Below, in pieces: positions 8,263 through 17,174 of a DNA stretch of 41,212 bases; within the stretch, counting starts at the first letter, position 1, and each line of letters opens with the position of its first letter. Under the pieces are notes generated by a model, which saw only the letters and a list, made by a program, of their open reading frames with translations, was not told the DNA's origin and made no database searches. Source of the DNA: Paracoccus sp. (in: a-proteobacteria) (GTDB taxonomy: Bacteria > Pseudomonadota > Alphaproteobacteria > Rhodobacterales > Rhodobacteraceae); contig JAUNTZ010000022.1 in NCBI GenBank assembly GCA_030538425.1, forward strand, positions 1-41,212. Direction: 5' to 3'. The position numbers and the translations under genes are program-made.

Positions 8263-9210
8263 TCAGCCCGCCATGACGCGCCCGCGCATCGCCCTCAGGA
8301 AGGCGCCGCGCCGGGCGAAGGGTCGGGCGGGGGTCATGGGATTCTTCCCCTCGGCCAGTGCGGGCAGGGCGCGGATCAGGCGAGCGCGGTCGGCGGGGCC
8401 GATCTGGCGCAGGGCGACGGGGCCGGTGAACAGCGACTCGGTCGCAGCACCCTCGGCCAGAACGATCTGGTGATCGGCCAGCGCGATATGGCAATAGACC
8501 ACCTCAGCAAACTCGCGGGCCGTGCTGACGCCGGGCCAACCGGCTTGGAGCAGCAGGCGCGCGCTGACCAGCAGCCCCTCGGGCGCGTTCAGCCGCGGGT
8601 CTTGGATCAGGACGCGATGTTGCGGCGACAGCAGGATATCGCGGCGCGGCAGGCCCGGCCTCAGCGCACCGGCGGCAATGCGGATCGGCCGCAGATCGGG
8701 GCGCAGGTCCAGTTGCGCGGCGCCAAGATGGCGCCGCCCGGTCCAAAGCACCGGCTGCGCCCCGTGATCCATGGTCAGCACCAGATCGCCCGCCCGCAAA
8801 TCCTCAACCCGCCGCGCGCCGCAGGGGGTCGCGATGCGCGTGCCTGCCGCGAAACAGACCGGCGCCGGTATCAGAAGCGCTGGATTGACCGCCGAAAAGT
8901 TGGGGTCCAGTGTGTCCAGAATGGCGGTCACGTTCTCGCCCTCCTCGAACGGGGTCGCGCCATAAAGATCACCGTTGCGCCGGCTGCCATCCCTTTCGCT
9001 GTGCCACAGCCAGCCCTCGCGATTCTCACCGGCATTATGCCCCTTGGCCACGCCGCCAGTGGCGAAATGCGCCGCCCATTCGTCGCGGTCGATCAGTCCG
9101 TCGCCGTCGCTGTCGGTAATGCGGAGCGTGACAAGCTCAACCCCGGTCACGATGCCGCGCGAGACTCTGATGCGGTAGGTTTCGACTTCGATGACTTCTC
9201 CGGCCGGCAT
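8263..9210 (-). CDS. Hint-domain protein with an EF-hand-like calcium loop
   Basis: A 315-residue protein. An EF-hand-type loop DSDGDGLIDRDE lies at residues 33-44. A Hint (hedgehog/intein) module runs from C119 (VCFAAGTRIAT) through AGDLVLTMDHG to LSPQHRVLI near 195-203, as in the Hint_2 proteins abundant in Rhodobacteraceae. Hint modules autoprocess the peptide bond before their first Cys. Here only 118 residues precede C119, so any released N-terminal product would be a small calcium-binding piece. No signal peptide is seen; relatives are often exported by type I systems, but no RTX repeats are evident. An in-frame stop upstream of the ATG limits further extension. The Shine-Dalgarno is weak. 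Domain call good, biological role unknown. Confidence 0.8.
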   Translation of the reverse strand: MPAGEVIEVETYRIRVSRGIVTGVELVTLRITDSDGDGLIDRDEWAAHFATGGVAKGHNAGENREGWLWHSERDGSRRNGDLYGATPFEEGENVTAILDTLDPNFSAVNPALLIPAPVCFAAGTRIATPCGARRVEDLRAGDLVLTMDHGAQPVLWTGRRHLGAAQLDLRPDLRPIRIAAGALRPGLPRRDILLSPQHRVLIQDPRLNAPEGLLVSARLLLQAGWPGVSTAREFAEVVYCHIALADHQIVLAEGAATESLFTGPVALRQIGPADRARLIRALPALAEGKNPMTPARPFARRGAFLRAMRGRVMAG

Positions 9211-9216
9211 AAAACT

Positions 9217-9273
9217 GTCCCCACGCGGCCGCGATGCGGCTGCGTTCCTTGCGCTCTGGTTTGGTGTGGGGAC
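9217..9273. promoter_or_regulatory. 8-bp inverted repeat upstream of the Hint gene
   Basis: GTCCCCAC at 9217-9224 is the exact reverse complement of GTGGGGAC at 9266-9273, with 41 bases between. The arms flank the likely promoter and 5' leader of the Hint-domain gene, downstream of folC. It could be a looped operator or an RNA stem. No regulator is assigned. Confidence 0.35.
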
Positions 9274-9321
9274 CGATTTAAGCGGAGGTCAGGCTTGCGT
9301 GAACTTATCTACTTGGACAGG

Positions 9322-10587
9322 TCAGCCATTCTCGCGAAGCACCCGCCCCGCCAGATAGAGCGAGCCGCAAATCAGAATCCGCGCACCCGGCGCCGCTTGC
9401 GCGATGCGGGCCACTGCGGTGGTGACATCGGGCGCGGTATCGGCCCGCAACCCGACCGAGGCCGCGATGCGGGCGGTGTCCTCGGCGGACAGCGTGGCCG
9501 CCTCGCCGGGGATCGATACGGCGGTGAGGCTGGCGGCCTGCGCGGCAAGCGGGCGCAGATAGCCGCCCGCGTCCTTGGTGTTCAGCATCCCGCAGACCAG
9601 ATGCGTGTCGCGCGGGGGCATGGCGGCAAGGGTCGCGGCGATGGCCTGCCCGCCCGCCGGATTATGGCCGCCGTCCAGCCAAATCTCGCAGCCGGGGGCG
9701 GCGTCAATCACCGGCCCGTGGCGCAGGCGCTGCATCCGGGCGGGCCATTCCGCGCGGGTGACGGCAGCTTGGGCGGCGGTGTCATCCTGCCCAAGCGCCC
9801 GCAGCGCGGCAATCGCCGCGCCTGCGTTCTGGATCTGATGCGGGCCGGGCAGGTTGGGCAATGGCAGGTCAAGAAGCCCGTTATCGTCCTGATAGACAAG
9901 GGAATCTCCCTCGCGCGCGACATGCCAATGCTGACCATGGATGAGCAGGGGCGCGCCAAGGCGGGCGGCGCGGTCCTCGATCACCTCAAGCGCGGCGTCC
10001 TGTTGCGGGCCGACAATGCAGGTCGTGCCGCGCTTGAGGATGCCCGCTTTTTCGCCTGCAATCTCGGGCAGGGTCTCGCCCAGATATTGGGTGTGGTCGA
10101 TGCTGACGGGTGTGATCACGCAAAGGCGCGGGCTTGTGATCACATTCGTTGCATCCAGCCGCCCGCCCAGCCCGACCTCAAGCAGCGTGTAATCGGCAGT
10201 GCTGCGCGAGAAGGCCAGCATGGCAGCGGCGGTGGTGATCTCGAAAAAGGTGATCGGCTGGCCGTCATTCACCGCCTCGATCTCGGACAGGATCGCGGCC
10301 AGTTCGTCCTCGGCAATCAGCGCGCCCGCCAGCCGGATGCGTTCATGAAACCGCGCCAGATGGGGCGAGGTATAGGCATGAACACGCGCCCCCCCGGCCT
10401 CCAGCCCCGCGCGGATCATGGCCTGCGTGCTGCCTTTGCCATTGGTGCCAGCGATATGGATCACCGGCGGCAGGCGGTCCTGCGGGTTGCCAAGCGCGGC
10501 AAGGATGCGGTGCATCCGGTCCAGCGACAGGTCGATCACCTTGGGGTGAAGCGACATCAGCCGTTCAAGGATGGCGTCTGAACTCAT
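9322..10587 (-). CDS. folC: Bifunctional folylpolyglutamate/dihydrofolate synthase
   Basis: A 421-residue Mur-ligase-family enzyme that adds L-glutamate to dihydropteroate and to reduced folates using ATP. The P-loop GTNGKGS is at residues 47-53, followed by the family blocks YTSPHLARFHERI and EVGLGGRLDATNVI, the metal/lysine region SIDHTQYLGETLPEIAGEK, and a C-terminal glutamate-ligase domain with LDGGHNPAG. Length is normal. It lies 63 bases downstream of accD on the same strand, the arrangement common in proteobacteria. A GC-rich palindromic element sits between the two genes and could modulate read-through. It connects with the metF and metR folate/methionine genes further along the window. 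Confidence 0.95.
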   Translation of the reverse strand: MSSDAILERLMSLHPKVIDLSLDRMHRILAALGNPQDRLPPVIHIAGTNGKGSTQAMIRAGLEAGGARVHAYTSPHLARFHERIRLAGALIAEDELAAILSEIEAVNDGQPITFFEITTAAAMLAFSRSTADYTLLEVGLGGRLDATNVITSPRLCVITPVSIDHTQYLGETLPEIAGEKAGILKRGTTCIVGPQQDAALEVIEDRAARLGAPLLIHGQHWHVAREGDSLVYQDDNGLLDLPLPNLPGPHQIQNAGAAIAALRALGQDDTAAQAAVTRAEWPARMQRLRHGPVIDAAPGCEIWLDGGHNPAGGQAIAATLAAMPPRDTHLVCGMLNTKDAGGYLRPLAAQAASLTAVSIPGEAATLSAEDTARIAASVGLRADTAPDVTTAVARIAQAAPGARILICGSLYLAGRVLRENG

Positions 10588-10595
10588 GCGACCAA

Positions 10596-10630
10596 CCGGG
10601 GGCCAGCCCCCGGACCCCCGGGATATTTCA
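10596..10630 (-). repeat. GC-rich palindromic element between accD and folC (REP-like)
   Basis: CCGGGGGC (10596-10603) pairs perfectly with GCCCCCGG (10606-10613) across two bases, and a further C-run and the tail GGATATTTCAGGACAGAAG follow. A C/G palindrome next to a GGATATTT-AGAAG tail is, to my recollection, a frequent intergenic element in Rhodobacteraceae genomes. Only one copy was noticed here. On the accD-folC mRNA it would form a strong hairpin just before folC, without a U-tract. Confidence 0.5.
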
Positions 10631-10650
10631 GGACAGAAGAGAAAGCGGCC

Positions 10651-11595
10651 CTAGCCCGCAGGCTGGGGCGCAGGTTGGGGCTCAGATTGGAGCACCGGCT
10701 GTTCGGGCGCGGCCTCGGGGGCGGGCAGATCGCCGCGCACCGGGGCGGGCAGGGACATCATCATGCGGATGATCGAGATCAGCTCATCGCGCAGTTCCTT
10801 GCGATGAGTCACGCGGTCCAGCATCCCATGTTCCAGCAGATATTCGGCGCGCTGAAAGCCCTCGGGGAGTTTCTCGCGGATGGTCTGTTCGATCACGCGC
10901 GGCCCGGCAAAGCAGATCAGCGCATTGGGTTCCGCAATCTGCACATCGCCCAGCATCGCGTAAGAGGCCGTCACCCCGCCCGTGGTCGGGTGGGTGAGCA
11001 CGACGATATAGGGCAGGCCCGCCTCTTTGAGCATCTGCACCGCGACGGTGGAACGCGGCATCTGCATCAGCGAGAGGATGCCTTCCTGCATCCGCGCGCC
11101 CCCTGCCGCCGAGAACAGCACAAGCGGGCGGCCAAGCTGCACCGCGCGCTGTGCCGCCGCCACGATGGCATTGCCGACATACATGCCCATCGAGCCGCCC
11201 ATGAACGAAAAATCCTGCGCCGCCGCGACGATGGGGGTGCGGCCCATCTCACCCTCGGCGACCAGCATCGCCTCTTTCTCGCCGGTGGCTTTCTGCGCGG
11301 CCTTCATCCGCTCGGGATATTTTTTCTGGTCACGAAATTGCAGCGGGTCGGCGATGGGCTCGGGCACGGCGACCTCAGAGAACACGCCGCCATCGAACAG
11401 CGCGGCAAAGCGCGCGCGCGGGGTGATCGCCAGATGGTGCTGGCAATTCGTGCAGACCTGAAGGTTATCGCTGAGTTCGCGATGGAACAGCATCGTGCCG
11501 CATTCGGGGCATTTCGTCCAAAGGTTCTCGGGAACCTCGCGCCGGTTGAAAAGCTGATTGATCCGCGGGCGGACGTAATTCGTGATCCAGTTCAT
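10651..11595 (-). CDS. accD: Acetyl-CoA carboxylase carboxyltransferase subunit beta
   Basis: A 314-residue subunit that with AccA transfers the carboxyl group from biotin-BCCP to acetyl-CoA, the committed step of fatty-acid synthesis. The N-terminal zinc ribbon is intact with C29, C32, C48 and C51. The crotonase-like body shows FSAAGGARMQEG and VLTHPTTGGVTASYAMLGD. The ATG at 11595 (MNWITNYVRPRI) matches the family and has GGAG upstream; longer versions run into the divergent cls gene. The C-terminus ends in a Pro/Gln/Glu-rich tail of about 25 residues (from LPAPEAAPEQP) that looks disordered. It is followed by folC on the same strand. Confidence 0.96.
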   Translation of the reverse strand: MNWITNYVRPRINQLFNRREVPENLWTKCPECGTMLFHRELSDNLQVCTNCQHHLAITPRARFAALFDGGVFSEVAVPEPIADPLQFRDQKKYPERMKAAQKATGEKEAMLVAEGEMGRTPIVAAAQDFSFMGGSMGMYVGNAIVAAAQRAVQLGRPLVLFSAAGGARMQEGILSLMQMPRSTVAVQMLKEAGLPYIVVLTHPTTGGVTASYAMLGDVQIAEPNALICFAGPRVIEQTIREKLPEGFQRAEYLLEHGMLDRVTHRKELRDELISIIRMMMSLPAPVRGDLPAPEAAPEQPVLQSEPQPAPQPAG

Positions 11596-11692
11596 CAGCA
11601 GGCTCCGGCTTGGCGCATTCGCGCCCCCGAGATAGGGGGAAAGCCCGCGAATTGCAATTGCCCTGCCGCCCGCGACTTGGTTTAACCGGATC

Positions 11693-13120
11693 ATGTGGGC
11701 CACGTTCATCCTTGTTCTGCACTTTACGCTGGCGCTTGGCATCGTGTTCCGCGTCCTGACCCGGCCACGGCTGGAGCCATCGACGCGGCTGGCCTGGGTG
11801 ATGGTGGTCGAGGCGCTGCCGCTGATCGGCATCGCGGCCTATATCCTGTTCGGTGAAATCCGCATCAGCCGGGCCGAGCGCCAGAAGCGCGCCGATATCC
11901 GCGAGCGCCTGACCGGGATGTGGCAACCTAGCCCCGAAGCCGTGACCGATCCGCCTGAGAGGGTGGCGGCGGTGATCGCCTCGGGGCGGGCGATTGGCGG
12001 GATGGGCGCGGTCGGCGGCAATGAGGTCAGCTTGCTGCCTGAGGATGATACCGCCATTGACCAACTGGTCGCCGCCATCGACGGCGCGCGCGATCATGTC
12101 CATATCCTGTTCTATATCTGGCTGGACGATGTTTCGGGCCGCAAGGTGGCCGATGCCGTCGCGCGGGCGGCGGGGCGGGGCGTGGCCTGCCGCGTGGTGG
12201 TCGATTCGCTTGGCTCACGGGCCTTTTTGCGCTCGGATGCGTGGGCCGGGATGAAGGCCGCGGGCGCGCGCGTGGTCGAGGCCTTTCCGCTGCGCCGCCC
12301 CGTGATCCTGCAAGCCCTGTGGCGCAGGCTGGATCTGCGCAACCACCGCAAGATCGCGATTATCGACGGCTCGCTTGGCTTTACCGGCAGCCGCAACTGT
12401 TCGGACATGGCCTTCGCGGTCAAGCGGCGTTACGCGCCATGGGTCGACGTGTTCTTCGCCATTCGCGGTCCGGTGCTGAGGCAGATGCAATCGGTGTTTC
12501 TGGCCGACTGGATGAGCTACACCGGCGAAGATCTGGGCGAGATGCTGCGCATGATCCCCTCGGCCGGGTCCGATACGGCGGCGCAGGTGATCGCCACCGG
12601 ACCCGACCAACGCGGCGGCAATATCGCGGAAAGCCTGATCGCGATGCTGGCGGCGGCGCGGCATGAGGTCATCATCTCGACCCCCTATTACGTCCCTGAC
12701 CAGCCGCTTGACGCCGCCCTTGCCGCCTGCGCGCGGCGCGGGGTGCGGGTCACGCTGATCCTGCCCGCGCGCAACGATTCGCTGATCGTGGGCGCAACGT
12801 CTGAGGGGTTTTATCACAACCTGCTGGCCTCGGGGCTGCATATCCATCTGTTTGAGGGCGGGCTGCTTCATGCCAAGCTGTTATCGGTGGACGGGCAAAT
12901 GGTGATGATGGGCAGCGCCAATCTGGACCGCCGCAGCTTTGAGCTGAACTATGAGATGAACATGCTGCTGATCGGGGATGAGATCACCGCCACCATCGAC
13001 GCCCGCCAGCACAGCTATCTGGAGCGGTCGCGCGAACTGACCCTGCGTGAGGTCGCCGCATGGCCCCGCTGGCGGCGGCTGCGCAACAATATGCTGGCGC
13101 TTGCCTCGCCGCTTTTGTGA
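11693..13120 (+). CDS. cls: Cardiolipin synthase (phospholipase D family)
   Basis: A 475-residue bacterial-type cardiolipin synthase, which condenses two phosphatidylglycerols to cardiolipin and glycerol in the inner membrane. Two N-terminal membrane segments (about residues 2-20 and 35-54) anchor it. Two HKD motifs are intact: H218-x-K220-x4-D225 (NHRKIAIIDGS) and H393-x-K395-x4-D400 (HAKLLSVDGQ), each followed by a GS/N element. It is divergent from accD with 97 bases between starts. The pterin dehydratase gene follows after 12 bases. Family call is secure; which of several possible cls paralogues it is cannot be told. Confidence 0.93.
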   Translation: MWATFILVLHFTLALGIVFRVLTRPRLEPSTRLAWVMVVEALPLIGIAAYILFGEIRISRAERQKRADIRERLTGMWQPSPEAVTDPPERVAAVIASGRAIGGMGAVGGNEVSLLPEDDTAIDQLVAAIDGARDHVHILFYIWLDDVSGRKVADAVARAAGRGVACRVVVDSLGSRAFLRSDAWAGMKAAGARVVEAFPLRRPVILQALWRRLDLRNHRKIAIIDGSLGFTGSRNCSDMAFAVKRRYAPWVDVFFAIRGPVLRQMQSVFLADWMSYTGEDLGEMLRMIPSAGSDTAAQVIATGPDQRGGNIAESLIAMLAAARHEVIISTPYYVPDQPLDAALAACARRGVRVTLILPARNDSLIVGATSEGFYHNLLASGLHIHLFEGGLLHAKLLSVDGQMVMMGSANLDRRSFELNYEMNMLLIGDEITATIDARQHSYLERSRELTLREVAAWPRWRRLRNNMLALASPLL

Positions 13121-13132
13121 CAGGAGGAGCTG

Positions 13133-13396
13133 ATGGACAAGCTGGACGCCATTCCCGAAGGCTGGGCGCTGAACGAGGATGCCACCGCCATCACCCGCGA
13201 CTGGAAAACCCGCAATTTCGCGCAGGCGCAGGCGATTGCCATGTTGGCGGGCGCGGTGGCTGAGCATCTGAACCACCATCCCGATATCGCCTATGGCTGG
13301 GGTTACGTCCGTGTCACCTTCACCAGCCATGACGCGGGCGGGCTGACCGCGCGCGATATTGACGGGGCCTGCCGGATCAATGCCGCCCTGGCCTGA
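13133..13396 (+). CDS. phhB: 4a-hydroxytetrahydrobiopterin (pterin carbinolamine) dehydratase
   Basis: An 87-residue PCD/DCoH protein that dehydrates 4a-hydroxy-tetrahydropterin so that aromatic hydroxylases can recycle their cofactor. The active-site signature EHLNHHPDI is at residues 44-52 (H48, H49, P50), followed by the usual VRVTFTSHDAGGLTARDI. The full-length size is normal. A strong AGGAGG-like site sits just before the ATG. It is 12 bases downstream of cls and co-directional with ilvD. No phenylalanine hydroxylase gene is in the window, so its partner is elsewhere, or it acts in another pterin pathway. Confidence 0.92.
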   Translation: MDKLDAIPEGWALNEDATAITRDWKTRNFAQAQAIAMLAGAVAEHLNHHPDIAYGWGYVRVTFTSHDAGGLTARDIDGACRINAALA

Positions 13397-13462
13397 CAGC
13401 TATTGCCCCCCGCCGATGCGCGGATTATTCGATTAACAACCGTCAGCCGGAAGGGAAGAGCC

Positions 13463-15196
13463 ATGCGGAACACGCGCTTTGACAAGACCAAACTGCCCTC
13501 GCGTCATGTGACCGAAGGACCGGCGCGCGCCGCGCATCGCAGCTATCTTTACGCGATGGGCATCACCGAGGAAGAAATCCATCAGCCTCTGGTCGGTGTC
13601 GCGACCTGCTGGAACGAGGCCGCGCCGTGCAATATCGCGCTGAACCGTCAGGCGCAGGTCGCCAAGATGGGCGTGAAAAAGGGCGGCGGCACCCCGCGCG
13701 AGTTCACCACGATCACCGTGACCGACGGCATCGCCATGGGGCATGAGGGGATGCGGTCTTCGCTTGCCTCGCGCGATGCGATTGCCGACACGGTGGAACT
13801 GACCATGCGCGGGCATTGCTATGACGCGCTTGTCGGGCTGGCGGGTTGCGACAAATCGCTGCCCGGCATGATGATGGCGATGGTGCGGCTGAACGTGCCT
13901 TCGGTCTTTATCTATGGCGGCTCGATCCTGCCGGGCAAATACAAGGGTAAGGATATCGTCGTGCAGGATATGTTCGAGGCGGCGGGCAAACATGCCGCCG
14001 GGCTGATCTCGGACGCGGAACTGGCGATCATGGAAAAGCTGGCCTGTCCCTCGGCGGGGGCCTGCGGCGGGCAATATACCGCGAACACCATGGCTTGCGT
14101 GTCCGAGGCGATCGGGCTTGCGCTGCTGAACTCCTCGGGCGCGCCTGCGCCTTATGAAAGCCGCGACCAGTTCTGCGATGCCTCGGGCGTGGCGGTGATG
14201 GAGCTTTTGGAAAAGAACATCCGCGCGCGTGACATCGTGACCCGCAAGGCGTTGGAAAACGCGGCCCGCGTGGTGGCCTGCACGGGCGGCTCGACCAATG
14301 CGGGGCTGCATCTGCCCGCCATCGCCCATGAGGCGGGGATCGAGTTCGACCTGTTCGATGTCTGCGATATTTTCCACGACACGCCCTATTTCGTGAACCT
14401 GCGTCCGGGCGGTGAATATGTCGCCAAGGATCTGTTCGAGGCGGGCGGCGTGCCGGTGGTGATGAAGGAACTGGCCAAGGCCGGGCTGCTGCATCTGGAC
14501 TGCATCACCGCATCCGGGCGGACGCTTGGCGAAGAACTGGACGAGATCCGGGGTGAGCCGGATGGCCGCGTGATCTACCCGGTCGAGACCCCGATCACCA
14601 AGACCGGCGGCGTTGTGGGCTTGAAAGGCAACCTTGCGCCTGAAGGGGCCATCGTAAAGGTCGCGGGCATGGCGCCCGAAGATCAGGTGTTCACTGGCCC
14701 CGCGCTTGTCTTTGAATGCGAGGAAGACGCGTTCGAGGCCGTGCAGGCGCGCGAATATGACGAAGGCTGCGTCTTTGTGATCCGCAACGAAGGCCCCGCG
14801 GGCGGGCCGGGTATGCGCGAGATGCTGGCGACCACTGCCGCGCTGTCGGGGCAGGGCATGGGCAAGAAGGTTGCGCTGATTACCGACGGACGTTTTTCGG
14901 GTGCGACGCGTGGCTTTTGCGTGGGCCATGTCGGCCCCGAGGCGGCGCATGGCGGGCCGATCGCGCTGATCCAGAATGGCGACATGATTACCATCGACGC
15001 GATCAAGGGCGAAATCTCGGTCGATCTGTCCGATGACGAGCTTGCCCGCCGCCGTGAGGGCTGGAAAGGCCCGCGCGCGACGGATTACGCCTCGGGTGCG
15101 CTGTGGAAATATGCCCAGCTTGTCGGCGGCGCGCGTCAAGGCGCCGTGACCCATCCGGGCGCGGCCAAGGAAACGCATATCTATATGGACCAGTAA
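13463..15196 (+). CDS. ilvD: Dihydroxy-acid dehydratase
   Basis: A 577-residue IlvD/Edd-family Fe-S enzyme that dehydrates 2,3-dihydroxy-isovalerate and -methylvalerate to the 2-keto acids of valine and isoleucine synthesis. Cluster cysteines appear at C49 (ATCWNE), C129 (GCDKSLPG) and C201 ([13 protein letters not shown]). The remaining body matches the family throughout. The ATG at 13463 has GGGAAGAG upstream and begins [13 protein letters not shown]; an earlier in-frame start at 13403 lacks support. The keto acids are then aminated by IlvE, encoded at 36907-37776 in this window. The next gene starts one base after the stop. Confidence 0.97.
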   Translation: MRNTRFDKTKLPSRHVTEGPARAAHRSYLYAMGITEEEIHQPLVGVATCWNEAAPCNIALNRQAQVAKMGVKKGGGTPREFTTITVTDGIAMGHEGMRSSLASRDAIADTVELTMRGHCYDALVGLAGCDKSLPGMMMAMVRLNVPSVFIYGGSILPGKYKGKDIVVQDMFEAAGKHAAGLISDAELAIMEKLACPSAGACGGQYTANTMACVSEAIGLALLNSSGAPAPYESRDQFCDASGVAVMELLEKNIRARDIVTRKALENAARVVACTGGSTNAGLHLPAIAHEAGIEFDLFDVCDIFHDTPYFVNLRPGGEYVAKDLFEAGGVPVVMKELAKAGLLHLDCITASGRTLGEELDEIRGEPDGRVIYPVETPITKTGGVVGLKGNLAPEGAIVKVAGMAPEDQVFTGPALVFECEEDAFEAVQAREYDEGCVFVIRNEGPAGGPGMREMLATTAALSGQGMGKKVALITDGRFSGATRGFCVGHVGPEAAHGGPIALIQNGDMITIDAIKGEISVDLSDDELARRREGWKGPRATDYASGALWKYAQLVGGARQGAVTHPGAAKETHIYMDQ

Positions 15197-15197
15197 C

Positions 15198-15983
15198 ATG
15201 GCCTTTCGCCCCCGCGCATGGCTGCGCCGCAAGGCGCATGAACGTGTCCGCGCTGAATGGGCGGCCATGCCGGCGCGTGCGGGGGCGATGGGGCAGGCGC
15301 GGCTGGCCGACCTGTCCGAACAGGCGCGCGGGCTGCGCCACGATCTGGACCAGTTCCTTCTGGCCGCCGACCGGCGCGGGGCGCAAAGCCGCGCCGCGCT
15401 TTCCGCGCTGCCCTTGCCCGGCGGCACCGACTGGCGTTGGCGTCCCGGCTTTCTGTCGGGGCGGATCGCGCCCACCGGCATGGCCTCACCCGAAAATGGC
15501 GCGGCTTTGGGCGATTCGGCGCGGGTCTGGCATGACTGCGCCGAACATGCGCTGATGCTGCGTCAGGTGCAGAATATGCGGGCCACCGATCTGGCGGGTT
15601 ACGGGCTTCAGATGGAGGTGATGGGCTTTTCCGGCAGCTTCCTTTCGGTCTCGGTCGATCTGCCCGCCGAGGCGCTGATCGGGCTGACGAAGAACCATAT
15701 CGTCCGGCTGGAAAGCGCCATCGAGATCGAGTCCGAGATGGACATCTACGCCCGGCTCAATATCGGCAACGGTCCCAATACGGACGAATTGCTGCGCCAT
15801 CTGGGCGGGATGCGGGCCGGGCAGGTGAACCACCATGTCACCGAGTTCGATCTGGCCTATACCGAGATCAACGAGAACCGGCTGGAAAAGATCTGGCTGG
15901 ACCTGATTTTTGAGGGTCCGGTGATGAATGCGGTGCAGCTGCGTGAGCTGGTTTTCTCGCGCCATCCGCGTTCCAATATGTAA
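15198..15983 (+). CDS. Conserved hypothetical protein, probably DUF6478
   Basis: A 261-residue protein without signal peptide or membrane segment. I recognise it as a type seen repeatedly in Rhodobacteraceae and believe it is annotated DUF6478, but cannot verify that. The N-terminal 70 residues are basic and helical (RPRAWLRRKAHERVRAEW). The remainder looks like a beta-rich domain with GGTDWRWRPGFLSGRI, a central FSGSFLSVSVDLP, and a polar C-terminal part with EINENRLEKIWLDLIFEGP. It starts one base after ilvD and is followed nine bases later by another hypothetical. The link with ilvD may be positional only. Function unknown. Confidence 0.7.
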   Translation: MAFRPRAWLRRKAHERVRAEWAAMPARAGAMGQARLADLSEQARGLRHDLDQFLLAADRRGAQSRAALSALPLPGGTDWRWRPGFLSGRIAPTGMASPENGAALGDSARVWHDCAEHALMLRQVQNMRATDLAGYGLQMEVMGFSGSFLSVSVDLPAEALIGLTKNHIVRLESAIEIESEMDIYARLNIGNGPNTDELLRHLGGMRAGQVNHHVTEFDLAYTEINENRLEKIWLDLIFEGPVMNAVQLRELVFSRHPRSNM

Positions 15984-15992
15984 GGGGGGATC

Positions 15993-16364
15993 ATGTCGTT
16001 TGAACAGACGGGCTTGCAGGGCGGGATCTGGTCGGGTCTGCTGAGCCGCGATGAGGCCCCGGCCCGTGTCGCGCTGATCCATATGGGCGAGGCGGTGGCC
16101 CAGGCCAGCATCACCGATCACGCCCCCGGTATCTGGCGGATCGAGGCCGCGCTGCCCGCCGCGCGCCTGTCCGACGGGGTGCAGTCCTTTCTGCTGGTCG
16201 AACAGTCCGAGGATGGCGAGCCCGACCCCGGCGCGCCGGTTCTGGCGCGGCTGAACGTGATTGCGGGCAAGCCACTTGACGCCGACCTGCGGGCCGAGAT
16301 CGACCTGCTGCGCGCCGAGCTTGATCTGGTCAAGCGAGAGTTCCGCAGGCTTGCGCGGGGCTGA
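15993..16364 (+). CDS. Small conserved hypothetical protein
   Basis: A 123-residue soluble acidic protein, not recognised. The first 80 residues are predicted mostly beta (GIWSGLLSRDEAPARVALIHMG, then VQSFLLVEQSEDGEPDPG). The end is a charged helix (DLRAEIDLLRAELDLVKREF) with heptad-like leucines that could be a short coiled coil. GGGGGG just before the ATG is a good ribosome site. It directly follows the DUF6478-type gene, so the two are probably co-translated and may function together. Real coding is supported by codon bias, spacing and ribosome site. Confidence 0.65.
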   Translation: MSFEQTGLQGGIWSGLLSRDEAPARVALIHMGEAVAQASITDHAPGIWRIEAALPAARLSDGVQSFLLVEQSEDGEPDPGAPVLARLNVIAGKPLDADLRAEIDLLRAELDLVKREFRRLARG

Positions 16365-16454
16365 CGGGGCGCGGCCTCTCGTAAGATCGGGTAGGGGTAT
16401 CGCGTGATGTTTCGCCCCACACGATAGCGACGGATCGGCGCGTGAAAGGCCGCT

Positions 16455-17174
16455 CTAACCGGGCAGCGTCATCACGCTGTAATCCGCCAGCCGCGCGAAA
16501 CCGAGCGCGTCATAAGTCGCGATGGCGCCGTGATTTTCGACCCCCACCGCCAGCACAAGCTGATCGGCCCCCTGTGCCTGCGCCCAAAGCGCCGCGCGCC
16601 GCAGCATCCAGCCCGCCATGCCCTTGCGGCGATGCTCGGGTGCAACCACAAGCGCGTGGAGCATCGCGATACCGTCATGTAGCGCCAGAAAGCCGGTCGC
16701 CGCCGCGCGGTCGTCGATCCGCCCCAAAAGCGAGGTTTTCACCACCTCCACCCGGTCCATGACCGCCAGCCGGGGCGACCCGAAGCCACCCTCGACCCAC
16801 ATATCGCGCTGCACCGCCAAGGGCGGCCAATGCTCAAAGGCAGTCACCGGCGGGATCGGGCGGTCGGTCAGCCGGTCAGGCGCGATGCCCATCATCAGCG
16901 CCGAGGGGCTGCGCTGAAAGCCCCTTGCCTCCAAGGCGGCGATGAAACCGGCATCGGCATCGTCCACCCGAAACAGCGGCGCAATGCCCCATTCGGCCAG
17001 TTGCGCGCAGGCCGCGTCGATGTCCTTTTCGGACCAGTCGCCGACCCGATGCGCGCCATTCACGCGGTCGCCCGCGCCCGCCGCCTCAAGCGCGACCAGA
17101 CCGCCAAAGCGGCGGCTTTGCGCCGCCTGCCATGTCGCATCGAACACCGCATCGAGCCGCGGATCCAGCAGCAT
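16455..17174 (-). CDS. GNAT-family N-acetyltransferase
   Basis: A 239-residue protein whose C-terminal half is a GNAT domain. The acetyl-CoA pyrophosphate-binding motif A is LHALVVAPEHRRKGMAGWML (RRKGMA at 182-187), followed by the motif-B-like VGVENHGAIATYDALGFARL. The N-terminal half (GFQRSPSALMMG near 85-96) looks like a diverged GNAT half, so it may be a double-GNAT protein. Substrate unknown. Its ATG overlaps the stop of the upstream molybdopterin-binding-domain gene (ATGA at 17172-17176), so the two are translationally coupled. Confidence 0.85.
   Translation of the reverse strand: MLLDPRLDAVFDATWQAAQSRRFGGLVALEAAGAGDRVNGAHRVGDWSEKDIDAACAQLAEWGIAPLFRVDDADAGFIAALEARGFQRSPSALMMGIAPDRLTDRPIPPVTAFEHWPPLAVQRDMWVEGGFGSPRLAVMDRVEVVKTSLLGRIDDRAAATGFLALHDGIAMLHALVVAPEHRRKGMAGWMLRRAALWAQAQGADQLVLAVGVENHGAIATYDALGFARLADYSVMTLPG

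Noticed and set aside
8470-10581. A 703-codon plus-strand open frame
   Set aside because: It spans both the Hint gene and folC in antisense and crosses the gap between them; its product is low-complexity Arg/Gly/His-rich with no family features.
13433-15481. A 682-codon minus-strand open frame
   Set aside because: It is the antisense of ilvD and the start of the next gene, with His/Arg-rich composition typical of shadow frames.
16365-16454. A terminator between the hypothetical gene and the GNAT gene
   Set aside because: The possible stem (ATCGCGTG with CACACGAT) is imperfect and no T-run follows on either strand.
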